NCBI GenBank assembly: GCA_013314755.1
Contig: JABUFA010000027.1
Location: 1 to 51,325 of the forward strand
Origin: Chthonomonadia bacterium
GTDB lineage: Bacteria > Armatimonadota > HRBIN16
DNA length: 51,325 nt
Direction: 5' to 3'
Shown here: in pieces, positions 26,051 to 32,505 of the stretch
Numbering within the stretch: the first letter of the stretch is position 1
Layout of the letters: every line of letters begins with the position of its first letter
The notes under the pieces: model-generated
Database searches by the model: none
What the model saw: only the letters and a program-made list of their open reading frames with translations
What the model was told of the DNA's origin: nothing
Position numbers and translations under genes: made by a program

Positions 26051-27640
26051 TTATCCTCCTCGTCGTCGCCGAATGGATGCTGCTGCCCGCAAGCCGCCGT
26101 GCGCTGCCACCCCCAGCAGGGTCAGGATCAACAGCCACCTGCCCAGCGTATCCACCTTTGGCGAGCGGTCGCGACCGGGGATGTAGAAATCGCGCAGGCT
26201 GGCAATGCGGCTCCCGTTGCGGGTGTGGCACTCACTGCAGGCTACCGCCTTCTCTTTGGGAGCCACCATGTGATTGAGAGGCCAGTATGCCTCCGTCTCA
26301 ATGAACGAGATTTGCCCGCTGAAGGGAAGGCCACGCTCCTTCATGCCCACTTCGGCTGCACGCAGCCACTCGAAGTCTTTCCAGAACGCCCCTTCGCCGG
26401 GCTTGGGCGCGAACAGCTTCAACGCCACCAGCGTCCGATTGACGGGGTCAAAAGTCTGCTTGGTACGCATCACCTTCACCGGGAAGATTTTGGCGTCCGG
26501 ATCGGCATACGAGCCGTTGAGCCTGTTCAGGATAACCGGCTTCGTAGGGTCGTCCACCTTGTCGCCCAGCAAGTAATGTTCCGCCGTGCCGTTGAACCAC
26601 ACGTACTCCGGCTTCAGGTTCTTGCCCCACTCGAAAGTGCCCTTCAGCGACGTGTAGATGATGTTGCCTTCTGCGTCTTCTTCCTCATACGGCTTGCCGT
26701 CGCGGAGCCTGCCCGCGGTAGACCAGTCCCAGTAGGTCTTGGTCGCGTTCACTTTGGCGTAGGTGGGAATATGACACGTCTGGCACGCCACCTTCAGCGT
26801 GTGTTCGTTCAGCAGGTCGTCCTCATGCGGGGTGCTGGTGTGACACCCTTCGCAGGTGACGCGGTTGCGGTTCATGGACGAGAGCGAGTAGAGCTGCCCG
26901 CGGATATTGTGCTTCTCGGTGGTGTGGCAGTCCACGCACTGCATGTTCGCCCCGTCCACCGCCATGTGCACATCCACCTCGCGCGTGGGTTCGAACATCG
27001 CCTCCTCCAGGTCGCCGTGCTTGACGTTGTTGCCCCCGCCCCCGTAGAAGTGGCACACCCCGCAGTTGTTGCGCGTCGGTCGCCCCACGCTTTGCGCCAC
27101 CCGGGTGAGGTTCACGCTTGGAGCGGGCGCACCGCCCATATTCTGCCCTTTGGCATAGGTGGCGGTTCCATCGTGACAGACCAGGCAGTCGATGTTGCGC
27201 GGGTCGTTGAAGTTGAAGGTTTTGACCGACTCCATGCCGTAACCTACGTGGCACTTGGCGCAGGCGAGCTCGTTACCCGCCGCCGCGAGGCAGAAGTTGT
27301 TCACGGCGTTGCGCTTGCCCAGATACACCACGCCGCGCCCCTTGATATACTCTTCGCGCTCCCACCTCCAGTGATTGGAATTCATCACCTCAAGGTGGCG
27401 TCCGTTATGACAGCCGATACAGGCTTCGGTGACCTCCTGCGGTCGGGTGAACGCACGCTGGAGCTGGGGGAACTTGCTGTGGTCTACAGAGGGGTTCTGC
27501 TTCTTCGTATATTGTTCTTTCAGCTGCGCCAGCGGAGGGGGAGGCACGTCCTTCGGCGCCAATGCCGATACCACAGCCACCGCTACCACCAGCGCAATCG
27601 CCGCCAGAATCGGTACTGCCTGCTTCATCTCCTTCACCAT
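26051..27640 (-). CDS. Octaheme c-type cytochrome, tetrathionate reductase family
   Basis: A 529-residue exported cytochrome with an N-terminal signal anchor (residues 5-28) and eight CxxCH heme motifs (starting near C74, C127, C152, C193, C235, C263, C286 and one near residue 475: CSECH). The block GRGVVYLGKRNAVNNFCLAA before the second heme is characteristic of the octaheme tetrathionate reductase (OTR) family, whose members reduce tetrathionate, nitrite or hydroxylamine in vitro. A C-terminal membrane helix (LGRWLLILTLLGVAAHGG) anchors it. Start choice is between 27640 and MKQAV at 27628; a TATAAT just upstream makes the first almost leaderless, the second having AAGGAG very close. Heads the cytochrome b/YeeE/YedE operon. 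Confidence 0.9.
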   Translation of the reverse strand: MVKEMKQAVPILAAIALVVAVAVVSALAPKDVPPPPLAQLKEQYTKKQNPSVDHSKFPQLQRAFTRPQEVTEACIGCHNGRHLEVMNSNHWRWEREEYIKGRGVVYLGKRNAVNNFCLAAAGNELACAKCHVGYGMESVKTFNFNDPRNIDCLVCHDGTATYAKGQNMGGAPAPSVNLTRVAQSVGRPTRNNCGVCHFYGGGGNNVKHGDLEEAMFEPTREVDVHMAVDGANMQCVDCHTTEKHNIRGQLYSLSSMNRNRVTCEGCHTSTPHEDDLLNEHTLKVACQTCHIPTYAKVNATKTYWDWSTAGRLRDGKPYEEEDAEGNIIYTSLKGTFEWGKNLKPEYVWFNGTAEHYLLGDKVDDPTKPVILNRLNGSYADPDAKIFPVKVMRTKQTFDPVNRTLVALKLFAPKPGEGAFWKDFEWLRAAEVGMKERGLPFSGQISFIETEAYWPLNHMVAPKEKAVACSECHTRNGSRIASLRDFYIPGRDRSPKVDTLGRWLLILTLLGVAAHGGLRAAASIRRRRGG

Positions 27641-27647
27641 GCTAAGT

Positions 27648-27653
27648 ATTATA
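27648..27653 (-). promoter_or_regulatory. -10 box of the octaheme cytochrome operon
   Basis: A perfect TATAAT on the minus strand lies 7 bases before the first possible start codon. No good -35 is present at 16-18 bases. The transcript start would fall at or next to the ATG at 27640. Confidence 0.5.
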
Positions 27654-27790
27654 GTCTTTCTGTTTACTCAACCTATTTAACAAGCTGAGTTTCTATAGAG
27701 TTAGATACATGCGCAGGCGAAAGGGATTCATCGGGAGGTGTCCAAATCAGAGTACACAGCGGTAAGAGACCACATTTTACAGAGGTTGCC

Positions 27791-28816
27791 ATGTCTGAAA
27801 AGCTAAACCTGCTCTATCTGCCTGCGCCCAGCCATACGGAGCTGGCGTTCACCGATTACTGGTGGAACCGCCTGAAGCGTACGGCAAACGTAGTGGAATG
27901 GGAACGGGATGTGCCCTGCACCTCCGAAGAGGTGGCACGGCGCATCGGGGATTTCGAAGTGCTGGTCACTGCCTGGGGAAGCCCGCGTCTGACCGACGAG
28001 GTGTTGCAACGGGCGCAGAGGCTCCGGCTGATTGCCCATGCCGCCGGCTCGGTGAAGTTCATGCTCTCCCCCGAGGCGGTGCAGCAATATCTCATCCCGC
28101 GCGGTATCCGCGTGTTCAGCGGCAACGGCGCCATTGCGCTCAATGTGGCGGAAGCGACTGTGGGCATGATGATTATGGGCGTGCGCCGGTGGATGGACCA
28201 TGCGCTTGCCTATCGCCAGCGGGGCGTGTGGCGCGACCCGACTATTCCCGTGAACGGACAGTACCTGCTGGGCGCGACGGTGGGGCTTGTCTCCTGCAGC
28301 ACCGTGGCACGGGAGGTTATCCGCCTGCTGCGCCCCTTCCGCACACGCATTCTGGTATACGACCCCTTCCTGCCCGCACAGGACGCCCGCCGGATGCGCA
28401 TTCAGCTGGCAGACCTGCCCACCCTCTTCCGCGAATCGCACATCGTGAGCGTGCATACCCCCCTCCTGCCCGAAACGGTGGGGCTGATTGGCGCGGAGCA
28501 CCTGCGCCTTCTGCGCGAGGGAAGCGTGCTGGTCAACACTAGTCGGGGCAAAGTGGTTGACCATGACGCCCTGCTGGAGGAGGCAAAGACGGGACGCTTT
28601 ACGGCAGTGCTGGACGTTACCGACCCCGAACCGCTCCCGCCCGACCATCCCCTGCGCGACCTGCCCAACGTGATTATCCTGCCCCACATCGCCGGCGCGG
28701 GATATTTCGGCTACCATCGCATCGGCGAGCTACTGGTGCGGGCAGTGGAGGCGGTCAGCAAAGGGCTGTCCTTCGAGGGCGAAGTGCCGTTGAACCGCTA
28801 CGAGCGCATTGCTTGA
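27791..28816 (+). CDS. D-2-hydroxyacid dehydrogenase family protein
   Basis: A 341-residue member of the D-isomer-specific 2-hydroxyacid dehydrogenases. The catalytic triad is visible as Arg in VNTSRGKVVDHDAL, Glu in DVTDPEPLPPDHPL and His in ILPHIAGAGYFG. The NAD-binding glycine motif (usually GxGxxG) is degraded to GLVSCSTVAREV, with Ser replacing two glycines, so cofactor binding may differ from the family norm. The gene is 22 bases before an enolase-superfamily gene and probably co-transcribed, which suggests catabolism of a sugar acid or related 2-hydroxy acid. Confidence 0.85.
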   Translation: MSEKLNLLYLPAPSHTELAFTDYWWNRLKRTANVVEWERDVPCTSEEVARRIGDFEVLVTAWGSPRLTDEVLQRAQRLRLIAHAAGSVKFMLSPEAVQQYLIPRGIRVFSGNGAIALNVAEATVGMMIMGVRRWMDHALAYRQRGVWRDPTIPVNGQYLLGATVGLVSCSTVAREVIRLLRPFRTRILVYDPFLPAQDARRMRIQLADLPTLFRESHIVSVHTPLLPETVGLIGAEHLRLLREGSVLVNTSRGKVVDHDALLEEAKTGRFTAVLDVTDPEPLPPDHPLRDLPNVIILPHIAGAGYFGYHRIGELLVRAVEAVSKGLSFEGEVPLNRYERIA

Positions 28817-28838
28817 CAGGTTTCACGGAGGCAAAACG

Positions 28839-30227
28839 GTGCAAATAGCCATCCGCCAGACCAGCCTGAGCCTTCTGCCGATGCAGACGCGCATGCCCTT
28901 CCGCTACGGCATCGCCACCGTGCGCGAACTTCAGCACCTGATCCTGCGCCTTACCCTGCTGGTGGACGGGAGAGAAGCAGAAGGGCTTTCCGCCGACCAT
29001 CTGGCGCCGCGCTGGTTTATCAAAGACCCCACTCTGAGCTACGAGCAGGAAACAGAGCTCCTGCTGAACGCCATCCGCCACGCCTGCGCCATCGCCGAAC
29101 AGACCGACCCTGCCCCCTCGCCGTTTGACCTGTGGTGGCGGATATACCACGCACAGAGGGAGTGGGCGCAGGCTGAGGGCATCGCGCCGCTGGTGGCGTC
29201 GTTCAGCGTCAGCCTGATAGAGCGCGCACTGCTGCACGCCTTCTGCCGCGCTGCCGGAACCCGTTTCGGGGACGCCCTGCGCCAGAATACGCTGGGAATA
29301 GACCTGGGCAGGATACATCCCGCTCTGCAGGCGCACGAGCCGCGCGAATACCTGCCGACACAGCCCCTGCACCAGATAACCGTCCGCCACACGGTCGGGC
29401 TGAGCGACCCGCTAACCGAGGGGGAAATATCCCCCGACGAACGCCTGAACGACGGCTTGCCGCAGTCGCTGGAAGAATGCATCCGGGCGTATGGGCTGAC
29501 GCACTTCAAGGTCAAACTGGGCGGTGATGCCCGAAGCGACCACGCTCGTTTAAAGTCGCTGGCTCAGGTGCTGAGCAAACATTGCCCTGCCTTCCACTTC
29601 ACGCTGGACGCCAACGAGATGTACCCCGACATTGATACCTTCCGAGCCTTCTGGGAAGAGGTGCAGGCGGACAGCGACCTTCAGCCGTTCTTGCAGGCAC
29701 TGCTCTTTGTGGAGCAACCGCTCCGTCGCGAGCAGGCACTGAGCGAACGCACCCGCGAGGGGCTACACCGCTGGCGCGACCACCCGCCGATAATCATTGA
29801 CGAGTCCGACGCCGAGCTGCACAGTCTGCCCCTCGCGCTGGAGTGCGGTTATGACGGCTGCAGCGTGAAAAGCTGCAAGGGCGTTTTCAAGGGAATCGCC
29901 AACTTCTGTCTGGCGGAACGGCTGCGCCGTATGGGAAGGCGGGTGCTGATCAGCGGGGAGGACCTGAGCACGGTGCCGCCCGTTTCGCTCCTGCAGGACC
30001 TGGCGGTGATGGCGAATCTGGGCGTTGAACACATTGAACGCAACGGCTATCACTACTTCAGAGGCTTAACTATGCTGGACTCGCAGACGCAGGAGCGACT
30101 GCTGAACGCCCATCCCGACCTGTTCCTGCGCCATCCACAGGGTTTCGTCGCGGTGAAGATAGAGGCAGGCAGGTTAAGCGTGCGCAGTGTGATGGAAGCG
30201 TCGCTGGGCACAGATGTGGAGGTGTAG
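28839..30227 (+). CDS. Enolase-superfamily (MR/MLE-like) enzyme
   Basis: A 462-residue enolase-superfamily protein. Recognisable barrel motifs are HFKVKLGGD (Lys pair), TLDANEMYPD (metal Asp), LFVEQPLRR (metal Glu), IIIDESDAE (metal ligand) and SVKSCKGVFKGIANFCLAE (Lys), so the metal and general-base residues look intact. The specific dehydratase or racemase reaction cannot be assigned. The GTG at 28839 is preferred: it has GGAGG seven bases upstream and is followed by QIAIRQTSLSLLPM; a TTG at 28809 would overlap the previous gene with no site. Partner of the 2-hydroxyacid dehydrogenase. Confidence 0.82.
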   Translation: MQIAIRQTSLSLLPMQTRMPFRYGIATVRELQHLILRLTLLVDGREAEGLSADHLAPRWFIKDPTLSYEQETELLLNAIRHACAIAEQTDPAPSPFDLWWRIYHAQREWAQAEGIAPLVASFSVSLIERALLHAFCRAAGTRFGDALRQNTLGIDLGRIHPALQAHEPREYLPTQPLHQITVRHTVGLSDPLTEGEISPDERLNDGLPQSLEECIRAYGLTHFKVKLGGDARSDHARLKSLAQVLSKHCPAFHFTLDANEMYPDIDTFRAFWEEVQADSDLQPFLQALLFVEQPLRREQALSERTREGLHRWRDHPPIIIDESDAELHSLPLALECGYDGCSVKSCKGVFKGIANFCLAERLRRMGRRVLISGEDLSTVPPVSLLQDLAVMANLGVEHIERNGYHYFRGLTMLDSQTQERLLNAHPDLFLRHPQGFVAVKIEAGRLSVRSVMEASLGTDVEV

Positions 30228-30249
30228 TGCCTGCCCGAAGGCAGGCACT
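30226..30249. terminator. Hairpin between convergent genes
   Basis: A perfect 10-bp stem (AGTGCCTGCC / GGCAGGCACT) with a CGAA tetraloop, beginning in the stop codon of the enolase-superfamily gene. There is no T-run. It separates that gene from the converging PEP-CTERM gene. Confidence 0.6.
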
Positions 30250-30273
30250 CGACTTTGGACCAAGGTCAGGAGG

Positions 30274-30969
30274 CTACCGACGCTTTATCGCCCTGCCGAT
30301 GCCAAGCAAGCCAAGCGACATCAAGAGCAGAGTGCCCGGCTCGGGTACCGCCTGCGGAACGAAGTTTCCACCGGGTGTCAGGATGAAATCCTGCGAGCGG
30401 GTGCCGCTTCCGGGCAACGGGGCGTCGAACAGCGTGCCGTTCGTCACGCTCAATCCGCTCCACGCCTGCAGGAAACTCTGCGCCTGCGCCAGCACCGCGC
30501 TGTTTGCCGAACTGCGGTTAGTGCCGTTGAACACATTGTCCACGCGAAATCGCCCTGAGATGAACGGGTTCGTGCCGTAGCCGTCGTACAGCGCTTCCCA
30601 GATAGCCAGCTGCAGAGCCGCGCGCCCCTGGGCATCGGTGGCTGAAGGGCGGTTGACCCACAACGCACCCATCGCCCAGTCCGCGCGACGTCCGTCATCT
30701 AGGGTGGTTGGCAGAGTGATCCCCTGCACGGCATCCCATGCGCTACCCGACACGCTCTGCTTCAGGTCCACACACCACGCCTCCTGTGGGTCGGTGTAAC
30801 CGGCGATGTTTAGCCGAAACGCGCCGATGTACACCCAGTGCGTACTGCCATCTATGACGGCGTCTGCCGTATAGGCGTTGTCGTAGCTGTGCAGACTGAT
30901 GGTAACGGCATGAGTGGAAACCGTCAGCACACCCACCAGCAGTGAGATAACAAGCAATTGTCGTATCAT
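30274..30969 (-). CDS. PEP-CTERM exported protein
   Basis: A 231-residue exported protein: signal peptide (about residues 1-21), a region EAWCVDLKQSVS...AALQLAIWEALYDG that is common in PEP-CTERM proteins of the 'thioester-like/Gln-ester' type, and the sorting signal VPEPGTLLLMSLGLLGIGRAIKRR. It should be exported and processed at the C-terminus by an exosortase encoded elsewhere. The ligand is unknown. Ribosome-binding site GGGGGAGAACACC. Unlinked to neighbours. Confidence 0.83.
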   Translation of the reverse strand: MIRQLLVISLLVGVLTVSTHAVTISLHSYDNAYTADAVIDGSTHWVYIGAFRLNIAGYTDPQEAWCVDLKQSVSGSAWDAVQGITLPTTLDDGRRADWAMGALWVNRPSATDAQGRAALQLAIWEALYDGYGTNPFISGRFRVDNVFNGTNRSSANSAVLAQAQSFLQAWSGLSVTNGTLFDAPLPGSGTRSQDFILTPGGNFVPQAVPEPGTLLLMSLGLLGIGRAIKRR

Positions 30970-31133
30970 GTGGTGTTCTCCCCCTGTGCGATTCTATCCA
31001 CCCTGATAGAAAGCATGAAGCGTGCCACAACCACTGCACAAAATGCGGGAAATCGGTATCAGGGGGATACAGTCTCGTAGGAATAAGAGGATATCGTCTG
31101 CAAGGGCACAATAGAGAGGGAAGAAAAGGCGGT

Positions 31134-31277
31134 CCTGCAACTGGAAGTTGCGGGCTACCCATAACAAAGCCTCCTGCGGAGGCTAATCTCTTTGGAGTGC
31201 TGAAGCTTGCTTCAGCAGACCCTTAACCTGCTTGAGCAGGTTTTGTTCTGTGTAGCCTGCGATTTCCAATCGCAAGG
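31134..31277 (+). repeat. Complete 144-bp multi-hairpin element, copy 1
   Basis: Five short palindromes in fixed order: A GCAACT-GGA-AGTTGC, B AGCCTCC-TGC-GGAGGCT, C GCTGAAGC-TT-GCTTCAGC, D AACCTGCT-TG-AGCAGGTT, E GCGATT-TCC-AATCGC. The ends (CCTGCAACTGGAAGTTGCGGGCTAC and GTAGCCTGCGATTTCCAATCGCAAGG, shown here only by their motif) are imperfect inverted repeats of each other. Same length and order as the copy at 36031-36174. Non-coding. Confidence 0.9.
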
Positions 31278-31293
31278 TTGCTTTAAAACCACC

Positions 31294-31407
31294 CCTGCAA
31301 CTGAAGGTTGCGGGCTACCCTTGACGAAGCCTCCTGCGGAGGCTGAGTTTGAACCGCTGAAGCATGGCTTCAGCACTCCATAGTAACAGCGATTTCCAAT
31401 CGCAAGG
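31294..31407 (+). repeat. Multi-hairpin element, copy 2, lacking unit D
   Basis: Units A (GCAACTGAAGGTTGC), B (AGCCTCCTGCGGAGGCT), C (GCTGAAGCATGGCTTCAGC) and E (GCGATTTCCAATCGC) in the same order as copy 1, but 30 bases shorter because unit D is missing. It follows copy 1 after 16 bases in the same orientation. The rest of 30970-31448 shows nothing else. Confidence 0.85.
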
Positions 31408-31448
31408 TCGTCTCAAAGAACGTCCTGCCGCGATAACGATACGTGATG

Positions 31449-31478
31449 TTGCGCCTTTGCGAAAGAGTGGGGTATACT
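31449..31478 (+). promoter_or_regulatory. Promoter driving the TPP riboswitch transcript
   Basis: TTGCGC (31449-31454), an 18-base spacer and TATACT (31473-31478). Transcription would start near 31485, about 40 bases before the riboswitch aptamer. Confidence 0.65.
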
Positions 31479-31526
31479 AAATTTGAAAAAATACCGCGCA
31501 GCGAATCGCCGCCAAGGCGATACGCA

Positions 31527-31617
31527 TCCGCTAGGGGAGCCGATGACGGCTGAGACCTCGCGCAAGGCGAGGAACCCTCGGAACCTGATCCGGGTAATGC
31601 CGGCGTAGGGAAGCGGA
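31527..31617 (+). ncRNA. TPP riboswitch (THI element)
   Basis: P1 is TCCGCT (31527-31532) pairing with AGCGGA (31612-31617). All conserved THI-box blocks are present: AGGGGAGCC, GGCTGAGA (31548-31555), GAACCCT (31572-31578) and GAACCTGATCCGGGTAATGC followed by CGGCGTAGGGAAG (31581-31613). The variable P3a stem is CCTCG-CGCAAGG-CGAGG. The aptamer is followed by an intrinsic terminator at 31645. The only gene downstream is a DUF1559 pilin-like protein, not a thiamine biosynthesis or transport gene. Confidence 0.95.
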
Positions 31618-31644
31618 GTGGCGAACGAACCGTGCAATCCTCGC

Positions 31645-31673
31645 GCCGCTTCTCTGCCGAGAGGCGGCGTTTT
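31645..31673 (+). terminator. Riboswitch expression-platform terminator
   Basis: GCCGCTTCTC / GAGAGGCGGC stem (one G-T wobble) with a TGCC loop, followed by GTTTTCG. It lies 27 bases after the TPP aptamer, the usual place for a ligand-controlled terminator. A further hairpin TTTCGCTT-GCGCG-AAGCGAAA (31671-31691) follows and ends at the ribosome-binding site. Confidence 0.8.
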
Positions 31674-31706
31674 CGCTTGCGCGAAGCGAAAAAGGAGGGT
31701 TGTACC

Positions 31707-32471
31707 ATGTTCGCAAGGCGCGGTTTCACGCTGATCGAGCTTCTGGTGGTCATCGCCATCATCGCCCTGCTGGCGGCGATACTGTTCCCCGTCTTTGCCC
31801 AGGCGCGGGAGCGGGCGCGAGTGGCTACCTGCATCTCCAACGCTCGCCAGATTGGGCTGGCAGTGCGCATGTACGTGCAGGACTACGACGAGACCTTCCC
31901 CATCTTCCACGCCTACAACAGCCAGCCCCCTGCAGGTCAACCGGGGCATCTGGGCGTGGAGGTCTCGCTGGAACCCTACACGAAGAACAAACCCATCTTC
32001 AAGTGCCCCAGCGACACCGGCAGTCCCTACCAGCAGCGCGACGTGCCGGGCACAAACTCCTACTGGCAGGCGTACGGTTCCAGCTATCGCTTCACGCACT
32101 GCTGTTACACCGTTATCTGCGGATTCTCCACACAGAACAACCTGGAGGTCTGCAGTAACTTCGGCTATCAGCAGAAGATTGTCACCGATGCCAGTTTCGT
32201 CGAGCCGGCGCGAACCCGTATCATGCGCGATGAGATGTTCCCCTTCTTCAGTCGAACGGTGCCGGGTTACGAGAAGTACGGCTACGACAACGACCCACCC
32301 TACGACTACTTCCGCATGTGGCACACGCAGGGTGGCAGCCTGATTTTCGCCGATGGGCACGCCAAGTTCGTCGCCTCGTCCAAAGAGTTCGACGAGACAC
32401 TGGTGTCGCCAGAAGGTTTGCCCAGCGGCGGCGGCTCCTACCCGAACGAAAACTACTGGCTCTGTGACTGA
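31707..32471 (+). CDS. DUF1559 pilin-like protein under a TPP riboswitch
   Basis: A 254-residue pseudopilin-like protein: [20 protein letters not shown], then [33 protein letters not shown], and a clean H-x9-DG motif in [17 protein letters not shown]. The middle region is Cys-rich ([20 protein letters not shown]). The start at 31707 has AAAGGAGGGTTGTACC upstream; the longer frame from 31632 begins inside the riboswitch terminator and is rejected. It is the only gene between the TPP riboswitch and the converging PDZ gene, so thiamine diphosphate should repress it. No thiamine-related motif is seen in the protein. Confidence 0.87.
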   Translation: MFARRGFTLIELLVVIAIIALLAAILFPVFAQARERARVATCISNARQIGLAVRMYVQDYDETFPIFHAYNSQPPAGQPGHLGVEVSLEPYTKNKPIFKCPSDTGSPYQQRDVPGTNSYWQAYGSSYRFTHCCYTVICGFSTQNNLEVCSNFGYQQKIVTDASFVEPARTRIMRDEMFPFFSRTVPGYEKYGYDNDPPYDYFRMWHTQGGSLIFADGHAKFVASSKEFDETLVSPEGLPSGGGSYPNENYWLCD

Positions 32472-32476
32472 TGCCT

Positions 32477-32501
32477 GGGGGATGGGGGTCCCCCATCCCC
32501 C
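32477..32501. terminator. G/C-rich palindrome between convergent genes
   Basis: A 12-bp near-perfect palindrome (GGGGGATGGGGG / CCCCCATCCCCC) with almost no loop fills the 34-base gap between the DUF1559 gene and the converging PDZ gene; probably a bidirectional terminator. Confidence 0.55.
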
Positions 32502-32505
32502 GGCT

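Noticed and set aside
25337-27688. 783-residue plus-strand open frame opposite the octaheme cytochrome operon
   Set aside because: It lies antisense to four well-supported genes with heme and transporter motifs, has no domain signal, and is His/Arg-rich as expected for a shadow frame in GC-rich DNA.
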